Part shown: in pieces, positions 50,789 through 58,395 of the stretch
How the letters are laid out: each line of letters begins with the position of its first letter
Position numbering within the stretch: position 1 is the stretch's first letter
Source: Anaerobacterium chartisolvens
GTDB lineage: Bacteria; Bacillota; Clostridia; Acetivibrionales; DSM-27016
NCBI RefSeq assembly: GCF_003337415.1
Contig: NZ_QPJT01000023.1
Location: forward strand, 14,527-74,462
Length of the DNA: 59,936 nucleotides
Reading direction: 5' to 3'
Position numbers and translations under genes: made by a program
Notes under the pieces: model-generated
What the model was told of the DNA's origin: nothing
What the model saw: the letters and a program-made list of their open reading frames with translations, nothing else
Databases searched by the model: none

Positions 50789-52207
50789 TTAATCAAAATG
50801 ATATCCATGCTCTCTTAATGTGCAGTATTCTTTTAATTGCAGCTCACTTGCCTCCTTGACCTTTTTACACCGCTCAATACGTTTTTCTGCCGACAATTCA
50901 TTTCCCTTTTCCATTCCGGCCGCACAAACATTGCAAAAATCACCTGCCCAGCAGGTTTTGCATTCCTCTGGTGTCAATGCTGCAATGTTTAACAGTTTTT
51001 TAACTTTATCTATATCAAATCCTGTTTCCAAGTTCCCTAAAACGAATGCCTGACAGCTTTCATTAATCCGTTCACAGGGAAAGAGGTCACCATCCGTATT
51101 AACGAATAATCTGGTTGCACCTGCAATACACGCGCCTGACGGATGATATTTTGTTCCCCTTTTTCCTTTGGCAACTATTTTTTTATGAATATTTTCTTTC
51201 ATGACTGCAATTTGAGCTTCCATTAGCTTGGACACATATTTTTTTTCTAACCTGCCTATCAAAAACAGATATGCCTTAAAAAGCTCATATCTATAATTTA
51301 TATCGAATATTTCATTATAGCGGAGCTCTTCTTTTACACTGTTTTCATTCAAGGTTGTAGCTCCAATAATTGCGGAATGCACAAAGTCGTATGTAAAAAA
51401 ATTACTGCTGCATTGAAAATCATTTTCTTCGTTCAGAACAGCGTTAAAGCTTATATTTTCCATATACTCGGGATGTTTTTGCCTTATACGCTCCAAATTG
51501 TCCATTATCACCTCAAATGTACCCCTCCCGCTTTCTGCAAAAATACGGCTGCTGTCCTGTATCTTCTGTGGCCCATCTAAACTGATTGTCAAACTGACAT
51601 CATTTTGTTCTAAAAGGTCTACTATTTCATCTGTCAATAAAGTAGCATTGGTTGTCATATTGAGCCTGAGCTTTTTCCCTTCAAATACCTTCTTAGCATA
51701 TGCAATAATTTCACGAATCAGCTTTATTTCTAATAACGGCTCTCCTCCATAAAAGCTTATTATTGCATTTTCTAAATTGCCATTATGATTATGGTAAAAA
51801 TCCACAGCTTTTTTTGCCATCTCAAGGGACATTCTTTTTTTGGTATGTACTCTGTTTATATATGAACCGGAATAAACACAATATTTGCATCTTAGATTGC
51901 AATTTTGTGTTACCTGTAAAATTAACTGATGTATATTATTCTCCATATACTCTTCTATTTGATCTGCCGCAGAATGTTTAATTTCTGTGTTTAAGTTACA
52001 CGGCTTAAAAAAACCCTGCATCAAGAGCTTTTGTAATTTTACCATTAAGCCATCGTCAATCTGTGCCCACCCGATTCTGCCTTCATTCAACCCTTTCAGA
52101 GCTTTATACAATTCTGCTTCTATGCGAATTATAGAGGTTGTGTTAACATCAAATACATAACACGATCCCACTGTTTTAAATAGCCTTATGAACGGCATGT
52201 CAATCAT
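50789..52207 (-). CDS. ccpM: Cys-rich peptide radical SAM maturase, CcpM type
   Basis: A 472-residue enzyme expected to modify the Cys-rich precursor encoded just upstream. N-terminal residues 1-90 form a precursor-recognition-like region (CYVFDVNTTSIIRIEAELYK). The radical SAM cluster is bound by Cys103, Cys107 and Cys110 (VTQNCNLRCKYC), and SFYGGEPLL binds SAM. TTNATLL and SLDGPQKIQD follow. The SPASM region carries GACIAGATRLFVNTDGDLFP-C and EECKTCWAGDFCNVCAAGM. ATG at 52207 is kept as start; ATG 52198 is nearly as good. Length and neighbours match the CLI_3235 bacteriocin class. Thioether chemistry is likely but not shown. Confidence 0.88.
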   Translation of the reverse strand: MIDMPFIRLFKTVGSCYVFDVNTTSIIRIEAELYKALKGLNEGRIGWAQIDDGLMVKLQKLLMQGFFKPCNLNTEIKHSAADQIEEYMENNIHQLILQVTQNCNLRCKYCVYSGSYINRVHTKKRMSLEMAKKAVDFYHNHNGNLENAIISFYGGEPLLEIKLIREIIAYAKKVFEGKKLRLNMTTNATLLTDEIVDLLEQNDVSLTISLDGPQKIQDSSRIFAESGRGTFEVIMDNLERIRQKHPEYMENISFNAVLNEENDFQCSSNFFTYDFVHSAIIGATTLNENSVKEELRYNEIFDINYRYELFKAYLFLIGRLEKKYVSKLMEAQIAVMKENIHKKIVAKGKRGTKYHPSGACIAGATRLFVNTDGDLFPCERINESCQAFVLGNLETGFDIDKVKKLLNIAALTPEECKTCWAGDFCNVCAAGMEKGNELSAEKRIERCKKVKEASELQLKEYCTLREHGYHFD

Positions 52208-52234
52208 TCCCTTTTTGTTCCCCCTTTATAAGCA

Positions 52235-52275
52235 GGCACAGAAAGATGTTGCAATTCTGCCCATCTTCCTGTGCC
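52235..52275 (-). promoter_or_regulatory. Stable hairpin between Cys-rich precursor and ccpM
   Basis: 14-base arms, 52235-52248 and 52262-52275, paired with one mismatch around a 13-base loop. It starts 28 bases after the precursor stop and no T-run follows. It probably stabilises the precursor transcript and limits read-through to ccpM. Part of the proximal arm (52258-52271) repeats 14 bases of the precursor's own C-terminal codons. Confidence 0.65.
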
Positions 52276-52302
52276 ACTTTACAGCATCTCATTTAAGCCT
52301 AA

Positions 52303-52497
52303 TTAAAATGCCCATCTTCCTGATATTGCAGTTGTCAATCCTTTAGCATAGTTTTGCAAATTAACTGTGGAAGATGCAGTTTTTGCTGTACAGTTGTAGC
52401 ATGGAATAGATGCACACATTGAATCGCAGCTACATGAAAATGCGACTAATGTTCCATCCTGCATAACAGTTTTTTTACCCAATGTTTTCTTTGCCAT
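52303..52497 (-). CDS. CLI_3235-type Cys-rich RiPP precursor
   Basis: A 64-residue peptide; start ATG 52497 after GAAGGGGG, rather than the GTG/ATG further upstream. The leader is MAKKTLGKKTVMQDGTLVAF. Then follows a Cys cluster SCSCDSMCASIPCYNC with Cys22, 24, 28, 33 and 36, and a polar tail TAKTASSTVNLQNYAKGLTT ending AISGRWAF. This matches the CLI_3235 family of putative bacteriocins (TIGR04065) as I remember it. Its operon supplies a CcpM-type radical-SAM enzyme, two accessory proteins and a protease. Product bond types and activity are unknown. A promoter and two interlocking inverted repeats lie upstream. Confidence 0.85.
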   Translation of the reverse strand: MAKKTLGKKTVMQDGTLVAFSCSCDSMCASIPCYNCTAKTASSTVNLQNYAKGLTTAISGRWAF

Positions 52498-52568
52498 TTT
52501 TATTTCCCCCTTCCTCATAATACTTTAAGAATCTTAAGTCCATTTACATTGCACTTATAGATTCCTAT

Positions 52569-52651
52569 AATAAAAACACCTGTTGCCTAAAATAGTAAAA
52601 GTGTTTTTATTCTCATCTGAATATTCTGAATTAAAACGACCTTTTACTATT
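52569..52651 (-). promoter_or_regulatory. Leader with two mutually exclusive hairpins before the CLI_3235 precursor
   Basis: Two perfect 11-bp inverted repeats interlock: A pairs 52641-52651 with 52591-52601, and B pairs 52601-52611 with 52569-52579. In RNA order the arms are A1, B1, A2, B2, so only one simple hairpin can form at a time (or both as a pseudoknot). B has a U-rich distal arm (GTGTTTTTATT), as a terminator might. Transcription should start near 52642. Confidence 0.5.
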
Positions 52652-52677
52652 ATAATACATTTCTATACTTTTGTTTA
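52649..52677 (-). promoter_or_regulatory. Sigma-A promoter of the CLI_3235-type operon
   Basis: TAAACA (52677-52672) and TATAAT (52654-52649) are spaced by 17 bases on the minus strand. The predicted start leaves a leader of about 145 bases before the precursor ATG. Confidence 0.55.
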
Positions 52678-52750
52678 CCTTTTTTACCTTATTTCCCAAG
52701 ATGATATTTCCTATAATGGTTGGTTACACACAAAAGCACAACAATATCTT

Positions 52751-52782
52751 CTATATAGATCCGAATTAAAATAAAAAAATCC
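52751..52782. repeat. Direct repeat flanking the CcpM operon, right copy
   Basis: CTATATAGATCCGAATTAAA followed by ATAAAAAAATCC; mate of 47169-47199 in the same orientation. It runs into the terminator of the ABC efflux operon. Confidence 0.6.
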
Positions 52783-52824
52783 CCATTTTAAAGGCTGAGG
52801 ATTCAGTCTTTAAAATGGGGATTT
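52777..52824 (-). terminator. Strong terminator of the ABC efflux operon
   Basis: 22-base arms, 52777-52798 and 52803-52824, pair apart from one G-T position around a four-base loop. The minus strand continues with TTTTTTTATTTT. It stands 24 bases after the permease stop and separates the efflux operon from the CLI_3235 promoter. Confidence 0.85.
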
Positions 52825-52847
52825 AAGCCATAATTCTATTTTAGCAT

Positions 52848-54059
52848 TTACTCATATCTCAGTGATTCTATAGGGTCCAGATCCGCCGCCCTTTTTGCGG
52901 GATATACCCCGAACATGAGCCCTAATGCAACTGACCCAAGGAAGGCCATTGTAATAATCTTTATATCAACCACCTGCGGTATTTTCATCTGCGATGAGAT
53001 AACGGCCCCCGCAAGCATCCCTAAAAGTATTCCCACAAGCCCGCTAAGGCCCGTCATCATTATCGACTCGGTAATAAACTGCATTACAATATCCTTCTTT
53101 CTTGCACCAAGGGCTTTTCTTATGCCTATTTCCCTTATTCTTTCAGTCACAGAAACAAGAAGTATGTTTATTATTCCTATTCCTCCTACAATAAGGGTTA
53201 TTACAGCAATAATCAGAAGCACCGCGGATATTACTCCGGTAATAGATGAAAATATCTTCTGCTCGTCATCGGAGTTGCTTGCAAAATATACATCCTTTGC
53301 TCCATGCTTCATCTCCAAAGCAGTTACTATTCGGTCGCTTACGCTTTTTGTCTTTTCCTTGTCCGTCAGCGTAACCATTATGTTGTTCAGCGTCTTGTCG
53401 TTAAATAAAAACTCCTGCAAGGTGGTTATGGGGATATATATCTGAGCAGGAAAGCTTTCACTGCTCATCATGCTGTCCAGCAAATCATCCCCTATCTTTG
53501 ATACCCCTACCACCTTAAGACTCATAGCCCCCCAGGAGGTTCTGAAATTAATTGTTTCGCCTATTATGTCAACCCTTTTGAAATATCTCAAAGCAAAGTT
53601 TGCATCCACTAATGCAACCTTTGCTTTAGTAGATATATCCATATCGCTTATATATCTTCCAATCTCCATTTCCTTAGGATCAATATTCCTGAGCTGCGGA
53701 GTAACTCCGAAAATATATGAAGACCTTGTCTCCGAACCGACTCTCACAGTGCCGTAATTCTGTATGTATGTGGCTATATTCTTTATCTCAGGAGCAACCT
53801 TCCTGACAACGTCCATATCTGAAAACTGGAGCGCCTCACTGGATTTATAGCCGTCGGACGGCCTGTAATTTATGGTTATAAGATTTGCTCCCAGCTTTTC
53901 AAACTGCGAGTCTATGTACCCCTGAGTGGCATTCCCCACCGCCAGTATGGTTATTACGGAAAAGACTCCCATTATTATCCCTATCATTGTAAGTATTGAA
54001 CGAAGCTTATTTGCTCTCAGGCTGTCTATCGCCTGCCTGAAACTTTCCGAAAAATTCAT
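52848..54059 (-). CDS. MacB-like ABC transporter permease (FtsX family)
   Basis: A 403-residue permease; start ATG 54059 after GAGGTTAGCAGT. A first membrane helix (SILTMIGIIMGVFSVITILA) is followed by a large extracellular MacB_PCD-type domain (about 45-275, with KLGANLITINYRP). Then come the FtsX core helices (AVLLIIAVITLIVGGIGIIN, MTGLSGLVGILLGMLAGAVI, FLGSVALGLMFGVYPAKRAA). The REIGIRKALGARKKDI coupling motif and the terminal DPIESLRYE are typical. It works with the ATPase, the YIP1-type protein and the adaptor of the same operon. Gram-positive systems of this type export peptides, lipids or antibiotics; the substrate is unknown here. It is the last gene before a strong terminator. Confidence 0.9.
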   Translation of the reverse strand: MNFSESFRQAIDSLRANKLRSILTMIGIIMGVFSVITILAVGNATQGYIDSQFEKLGANLITINYRPSDGYKSSEALQFSDMDVVRKVAPEIKNIATYIQNYGTVRVGSETRSSYIFGVTPQLRNIDPKEMEIGRYISDMDISTKAKVALVDANFALRYFKRVDIIGETINFRTSWGAMSLKVVGVSKIGDDLLDSMMSSESFPAQIYIPITTLQEFLFNDKTLNNIMVTLTDKEKTKSVSDRIVTALEMKHGAKDVYFASNSDDEQKIFSSITGVISAVLLIIAVITLIVGGIGIINILLVSVTERIREIGIRKALGARKKDIVMQFITESIMMTGLSGLVGILLGMLAGAVISSQMKIPQVVDIKIITMAFLGSVALGLMFGVYPAKRAADLDPIESLRYE

Positions 54060-54069
54060 ACTGCTAACC

Positions 54070-55392
54070 TCATTTCTTCCCTTCGCCGGTTATTGTTATT
54101 TTCAAGCCGTCCTTAAAGGTAGGCTGAGGGTCAAGCACTACCTCATCCCCTTCCTTTAAGCCCTCTATAATCTCAGCACTCATATCCGAGGTTATTCCCA
54201 GCTTAACAGGCACTCTTTTCATGGTGCTGTTCTCTCTGTTTGCCAGATAAACAAACTTGTTGTCATCCTTGTCAAGATCTATCATGTTCAGGTTGGCAAC
54301 AAGAACATCCTTTTTCTCCACTGTGTAAATATCGCACGTCACATTAATTCCCGGCCTGACAGAACCTCCCGCATTATCAATCGACAGCAAAACCTCTATA
54401 ACGGTTTCTTCCCCGTTGCTGGTAGCGATCTTGGTGGCGGTAGGCGAAACACTCAGCACCTTACCTTTAACCTCCACGTCCTTATCAATTGAATCTCCCG
54501 TAATAAAAGCGTTCTGCCCCGGCTTGACATTCTTAACATTGAATTCACTGACCTTTGCCTTTATGCGGAGCTTATCCGGGTTTACAACCTTATAGGCATA
54601 CCCCGAGGCATTTATATAGGAACCCTTCTCAACATTAAGCTCGCTTACAAATCCGTCAATAGGGCTTAGCAGCATGTCATTAATTTTTTTAATTTTCTTT
54701 TCCATATCCTCTATTTTAAGCATGGTAGCCTTCAATGTCTGCTGCTCTGACTCCAGATCCAGTGCTTCGCTCTTTAGCGAGGACTTATTACTGTCTACCG
54801 TCGACTCATACTTCAATTTTGCATTAACCAATGCGACCTCAGCATCATTGAGGATTTTTGCGGCATTATCAAAATCGCTCTGAGAAATAGAGCCTCCCTC
54901 TAAAAGAGCCTTACTGCTGTTGTAGTTCTTTAGGGCCTCATTATATGCGTTCTGAGCATTTTCAACATTATTCTGCTCTACGCGCTCCGATGTCTGCACG
55001 GAAGCCTTACTGTCATGAGCCCTTATCTTTTTAATGGACAGCTCTTGTGTAGCCTTGCTTACCTTAAGCTGCTCAAGCTGAGAATTCAAATCGTCCAGAT
55101 TGACCTCGATAATCTTTTGTCCCTTGGAAATCTTCTCGTTTTTTCCCACGAGGATTGCTTCCACCTTAAGCGCGGTGTCAAAATAGCCTTCTGCCTTTTC
55201 AATTTCCTCCACAACTCCGTTTGCGGATATATAAGACGAAATATCACCCTTTTGGATGCTTTCAGTAGTTACCCTTATTGCATTGCCCCCGGAAAAAGCA
55301 GGCGAACCTTCCTTGCTGCTGAAAATATTGACGACTATAAACGCCACAATTACTACCCCTATTACGCTACCTATAATAACCTTCTTTTTCAT
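54070..55392 (-). CDS. Membrane-fusion (HlyD/MacA-like) adaptor of ABC exporter
   Basis: A 440-residue adaptor. ATG 55392 (MKKKVIIGSVIGVVIVAFIV) lies six bases after GGAGG; an upstream TTG is less likely. One N-terminal membrane helix (about 4-25) anchors it, with the rest outside. A lipoyl-like half domain (ISANGVVEEIEKAEGYFDTA and VGKNEKISKGQKIIEV) brackets a long coiled coil (about 95-240, with repeated Gln/Lys/Glu/Leu heptads). Beta-barrel domains follow (KAKVSEFNVKNVKPGQNAFI, VRPGINVTCDIY), then a C-terminal strand-rich part (LGITSDMSAEIIEGLKEGDE). It should link the permease to an outer partner or guide substrate. It is encoded 10 bases upstream of the permease. Confidence 0.88.
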   Translation of the reverse strand: MKKKVIIGSVIGVVIVAFIVVNIFSSKEGSPAFSGGNAIRVTTESIQKGDISSYISANGVVEEIEKAEGYFDTALKVEAILVGKNEKISKGQKIIEVNLDDLNSQLEQLKVSKATQELSIKKIRAHDSKASVQTSERVEQNNVENAQNAYNEALKNYNSSKALLEGGSISQSDFDNAAKILNDAEVALVNAKLKYESTVDSNKSSLKSEALDLESEQQTLKATMLKIEDMEKKIKKINDMLLSPIDGFVSELNVEKGSYINASGYAYKVVNPDKLRIKAKVSEFNVKNVKPGQNAFITGDSIDKDVEVKGKVLSVSPTATKIATSNGEETVIEVLLSIDNAGGSVRPGINVTCDIYTVEKKDVLVANLNMIDLDKDDNKFVYLANRENSTMKRVPVKLGITSDMSAEIIEGLKEGDEVVLDPQPTFKDGLKITITGEGKK

Positions 55393-55410
55393 AAAGTTCC
55401 TCCACAAGTT

Positions 55411-56169
55411 CTAAATATATTGCCCCGCATTTGTAATTCCCGCATAAACAGCAAAAAGCAATGCGCTTGCTATAAACAGCGTAAATACAATTATATAAGA
55501 TTTTTTCATTGACATCTTGCTTGCGTATGCAACTCCGATAGAAATCACTACGTACTGCCATATCCCAAAAAAGTCAAAGCTTTTTAAAAGCGCCGAAACA
55601 AAGCTGCCTGCAAAACCGTCGGTAAGAACACCGGGAGCTACTAGCTTCTTTAAGGCTAAAAGTGATGTATCAAGCTGTATACTGTTTGTAAAAAACGACG
55701 CCACCAGCGTAAGGACAAAATACAGCAGCATTATAACGTAAGCATACCCCGTTATCGAGCAGTATTGCTTGAAGCTGCCCTTCCCCTTAAATATTTTAAC
55801 AGCCGCAAAAATTAGCGCAGTCATAGCTATCCACATAAAGAGTGCGGTAAACGGAAGAGCCACCATCCCCCCAATAGCACCTGATGTCACTATCATGTCC
55901 ATCTGCTCCTCCGACACCGGTGTTCCCTGTTGTATGATAGCCGCTTCCATGGCCGGCCTTATAGTATCCTGATAAAGAGGAAATCTCAGCGCGTATAAAG
56001 CCGCCATTCCAAAAATCATTGCCAGTATCGGAAACAATATTCTGGGCTTCCCGCACAAATTCTCCATCGTGCGGGAAGGTGAAGCAATCACACCTAAAAC
56101 TCTCTGAAAGAATCCCATTTTGTTCCCCATCTCCACACTGCCCTCTGTACTAATCTGAAAATCACTCAT
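55411..56169 (-). CDS. YIP1-family membrane protein of the ABC operon
   Basis: A 252-residue integral membrane protein between the ATPase and adaptor genes; start ATG 56169 after GGGGGATTAATTT. The N-terminal GFFQRVLGVIASPSRTMENL motif is typical of bacterial YIP1-domain proteins. About five hydrophobic segments follow, for example ILFPILAMIFGMAALYAL, GGMVALPFTALFMWIAMTAL, YAYVIMLLYFVLTLVASFF and YIIVFTLFIASALLFAVYAG. The family is often encoded beside MacAB-type exporters, but its role is unknown; helping assembly or acting as a third membrane part are possibilities. Confidence 0.8.
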   Translation of the reverse strand: MSDFQISTEGSVEMGNKMGFFQRVLGVIASPSRTMENLCGKPRILFPILAMIFGMAALYALRFPLYQDTIRPAMEAAIIQQGTPVSEEQMDMIVTSGAIGGMVALPFTALFMWIAMTALIFAAVKIFKGKGSFKQYCSITGYAYVIMLLYFVLTLVASFFTNSIQLDTSLLALKKLVAPGVLTDGFAGSFVSALLKSFDFFGIWQYVVISIGVAYASKMSMKKSYIIVFTLFIASALLFAVYAGITNAGQYI

Positions 56170-56172
56170 AAA

Positions 56173-56910
56173 TTAATCCCCCATTCCTTCAGCTTTTCGG
56201 AGAGAAATCAAATCTCTCGCGTCAACAGGATTTTGTACCTGCTCATCACTTACAATACATCCGTCCTTGAACCTTATAACCCTTTTGGTATGCTCCGCTA
56301 TGTCCGGCTCATGCGTAACCAGTACAATTGTCACACCCTCTCTGTTCAATTCCTGAAATACCTCCATTATATCCTCGCTGGAAGCACTGTCAAGATTTCC
56401 CGTCGGCTCATCGGCAAGAATTATTGCGGGACTGTTTACAAGAGATCTGGCAATTGCCACCCTTTGCTTCTGTCCCCCCGACATTTCATTAGGCTTATGG
56501 TGCATCCTTTCAAGAAGCCCAACCCTGTCCAGCGCGTTCATGGCCCTTTTTTTCCTTTCCTTCGCGCCTATCCCCGCATAAATCATTGGAAGCTCTACAT
56601 TTTGAAGAGCCGTTATTCTGGGAAGAAGGTTGAAGGACTGAAAAACGAAGCCTATTTTTAAGTTTCTTATCCTCGCCATTTCAGAATCGTCAAGCCCGGA
56701 TATATTTACTCCCTCAAGCTCATATTCTCCCTCTGTGGCCCTGTCAAGACACCCCAGAATGTTCATCAGGGTTGATTTGCCGGAACCGGACGGACCCATT
56801 ACAGCCACGAACTCATTCTTCTCAATAGACACATTTGCTCCCTTTAGTGCCTGAACCTGTATGCTCCCGTTCCTGTAAGTCTTTGATAAATTCTCCATTC
56901 TTATAATCAT
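56173..56910 (-). CDS. MacB/LolD-type ABC transporter ATPase
   Basis: A 245-residue ATPase that drives the exporter encoded downstream. The start at 56910 ([20 protein letters not shown]) follows AAGGAG; the longer frame to 56979 would begin near the promoter's own start site. Walker A is GPSGSGKST (39-47), the signature is [15 protein letters not shown], Walker B is [15 protein letters not shown], and the H-loop is [10 protein letters not shown]. The [21 protein letters not shown]-loop is typical of the LolD/MacB subfamily. It is the first gene of the operon and its stop is three bases from the next start. Confidence 0.92.
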   Translation of the reverse strand: MIIRMENLSKTYRNGSIQVQALKGANVSIEKNEFVAVMGPSGSGKSTLMNILGCLDRATEGEYELEGVNISGLDDSEMARIRNLKIGFVFQSFNLLPRITALQNVELPMIYAGIGAKERKKRAMNALDRVGLLERMHHKPNEMSGGQKQRVAIARSLVNSPAIILADEPTGNLDSASSEDIMEVFQELNREGVTIVLVTHEPDIAEHTKRVIRFKDGCIVSDEQVQNPVDARDLISLRKAEGMGD

Positions 56911-56986
56911 ATGTTCTCCTTGTACTTCCCCAAAGCTTTGCCCGTATGTAAAGCAATTCTTACTCACTTTTTGAGGCACTTAGATA

Positions 56987-57052
56987 ATTATACCATATAG
57001 CGTCGGTTAATCAAAACATTTATCTTAACTTTTTATTAACTTTCTATTAACT
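56987..57052 (-). promoter_or_regulatory. ABC-operon promoter with three 11-bp-spaced TTAACT boxes
   Basis: On the plus strand TTAACT occurs at 57025, 57036 and 57047, exactly 11 bases apart. The minus-strand promoter TTGATT or TTTGAT (57009-57015) with TATAAT (56992-56987) begins ten bases downstream of the boxes. One-turn direct repeats just upstream of -35 are the layout of OmpR/PhoB-family response regulator sites, for example the PhoP box (TTAACA, 11-bp period). The regulator itself is not in the window. Confidence 0.65.
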
Positions 57053-57142
57053 AATCTCTATTATTGAGAAATTTTAAATAAACCATTAATTTTTTTAATT
57101 CAATGCTTAAATATTGCAAGTTTAACTCTTATTTCCCCTATA

Positions 57143-57352
57143 CCTATATAGGATGCAATAAAGATTTTACAAACATGGAGGATATAATTGCTTACAGAAA
57201 TTTTTAACTACAACGAAAAGACGCCTTGCGGGGAAATGTCTCACGGGTATATCATCAGGCGTTTTTCTTAGATGTATTCCTTACGGGTGAAAAAAATTTC
57301 TTCCATCAAACTATATCCCCCATGTAAAATCTTTATTGCTAAATATATAAGG
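57143..57352. mobile_element. MITE-like element B
   Basis: About 210 bp with ends CCTATATAGG and CCTTATAT (inward) and long imperfect terminal repeats (GCAATAAAGATTTTAC on both sides). It is an inverted copy of the element at 46287-46493. The core stem GACGCC/GGCGTTTTT has T-runs on both sides and may act as a terminator after hypE. The rest of 57053-57142 is AT-rich and I see nothing in it. Confidence 0.7.
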
Positions 57353-57369
57353 AAATAATTCCGGCTTTT

Positions 57370-58377
57370 TTAGCATATTCTTGGGAGCTGATCCCCCGAG
57401 GGCATTTCAATTATCCTGTCTCCACCTGCCAACGTTGTCATCAGAACCCTTTTAGACGGGGCTTCAAGCACCTCTCCTATAATTGCGGAATCCTTGCCGT
57501 GTTCATGCTTTTTAAGCCGGTCTAAAATCCCCCGGGAAATATCTGCGGGAGCTATTATCAGCATTTTACCTTCATTGGCCATATACAAGGGTTCCATGCC
57601 GAGCAAGCCGCACACTCCCATAACATCCTCTCTTACGGGGAGGGCGTTTTCATACAGCCTTATACATACACCACTCTGCGATGCTATTTCGTTTAAAGCC
57701 GCAGCAACCCCCCCTCTAGTGGGGTCCCTCATTACATGAAGCCTCGGATAAAGCGGCAGCACGCTTCCAGTCAATCCGCTTAATGCGGCACAGTCGCTCT
57801 TTATATCCGCCTTAATGCCTAACATTTCTCTCTCAAGCAATATAGAGCAGCCGTGATCCCCTATAGTACCTGTTATAATAACACTGTCTCCGGGCTTGGC
57901 ATTTGAGGCGGAAATATTTATACCCTCGGGAATAATTCCTATCCCTGAGGTATTTATAAAAATTTTATCCGCAGCTCCCCTCTGCACCACCTTTGTATCT
58001 CCCGCGACTATCTTTACTCCGCAGCCCGCCGCAGTCTCAGCCATTGACGCCGCTATTTCCTCAAGCTGCCTTATGGGAAACGCCTCCTCTATTATAAACC
58101 CGCAGCCAAGGTATAACGGCCTTGCCCCCGACGCCGCCAAATCGTTTACAGTACCGCACACCGCAAGCTTTCCTATGTCTCCCCCTTTGAAAAAAACAGG
58201 AGTTATGACAAAGGAGTCGGTAGTAAAGGCAAGCCTTCCCGCCTCCACGTCCAGCACGGCAGAATCCTCCGCTCTCGTCAGAATATCGTTTGAGAAATGC
58301 TTTATAAAAATATCCCGTATAAGATCATGAGTAAGCTTTCCCCCGCTTCCATGGGCAAGGGTTATTATATCAGACAT
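57370..58377 (-). CDS. hypE: Hydrogenase maturation protein HypE
   Basis: A 335-residue AIR-synthase-related enzyme that dehydrates the HypF-attached thiocarboxamide on its C-terminal Cys to thiocyanate, the source of the CN ligand of [NiFe]-hydrogenase. The N-terminus has LAHGSGGKLTHDLI, then ILTRAEDSAVLDV, FTTDSFVITPVFF, CGTVNDLAASGARP, GDTKVVQRG and DPTRGGVAAALNEIA. The C-terminus is MPSGDQLPRIC with the conserved terminal Cys335. Start ATG 58377 lies 18 bases after the hypD stop. hypC and hypD precede it; hypA, hypB and hypF must be elsewhere. Confidence 0.96.
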   Translation of the reverse strand: MSDIITLAHGSGGKLTHDLIRDIFIKHFSNDILTRAEDSAVLDVEAGRLAFTTDSFVITPVFFKGGDIGKLAVCGTVNDLAASGARPLYLGCGFIIEEAFPIRQLEEIAASMAETAAGCGVKIVAGDTKVVQRGAADKIFINTSGIGIIPEGINISASNAKPGDSVIITGTIGDHGCSILLEREMLGIKADIKSDCAALSGLTGSVLPLYPRLHVMRDPTRGGVAAALNEIASQSGVCIRLYENALPVREDVMGVCGLLGMEPLYMANEGKMLIIAPADISRGILDRLKKHEHGKDSAIIGEVLEAPSKRVLMTTLAGGDRIIEMPSGDQLPRIC

Positions 58378-58395
58378 GCAAAATGCACTCCCCTT

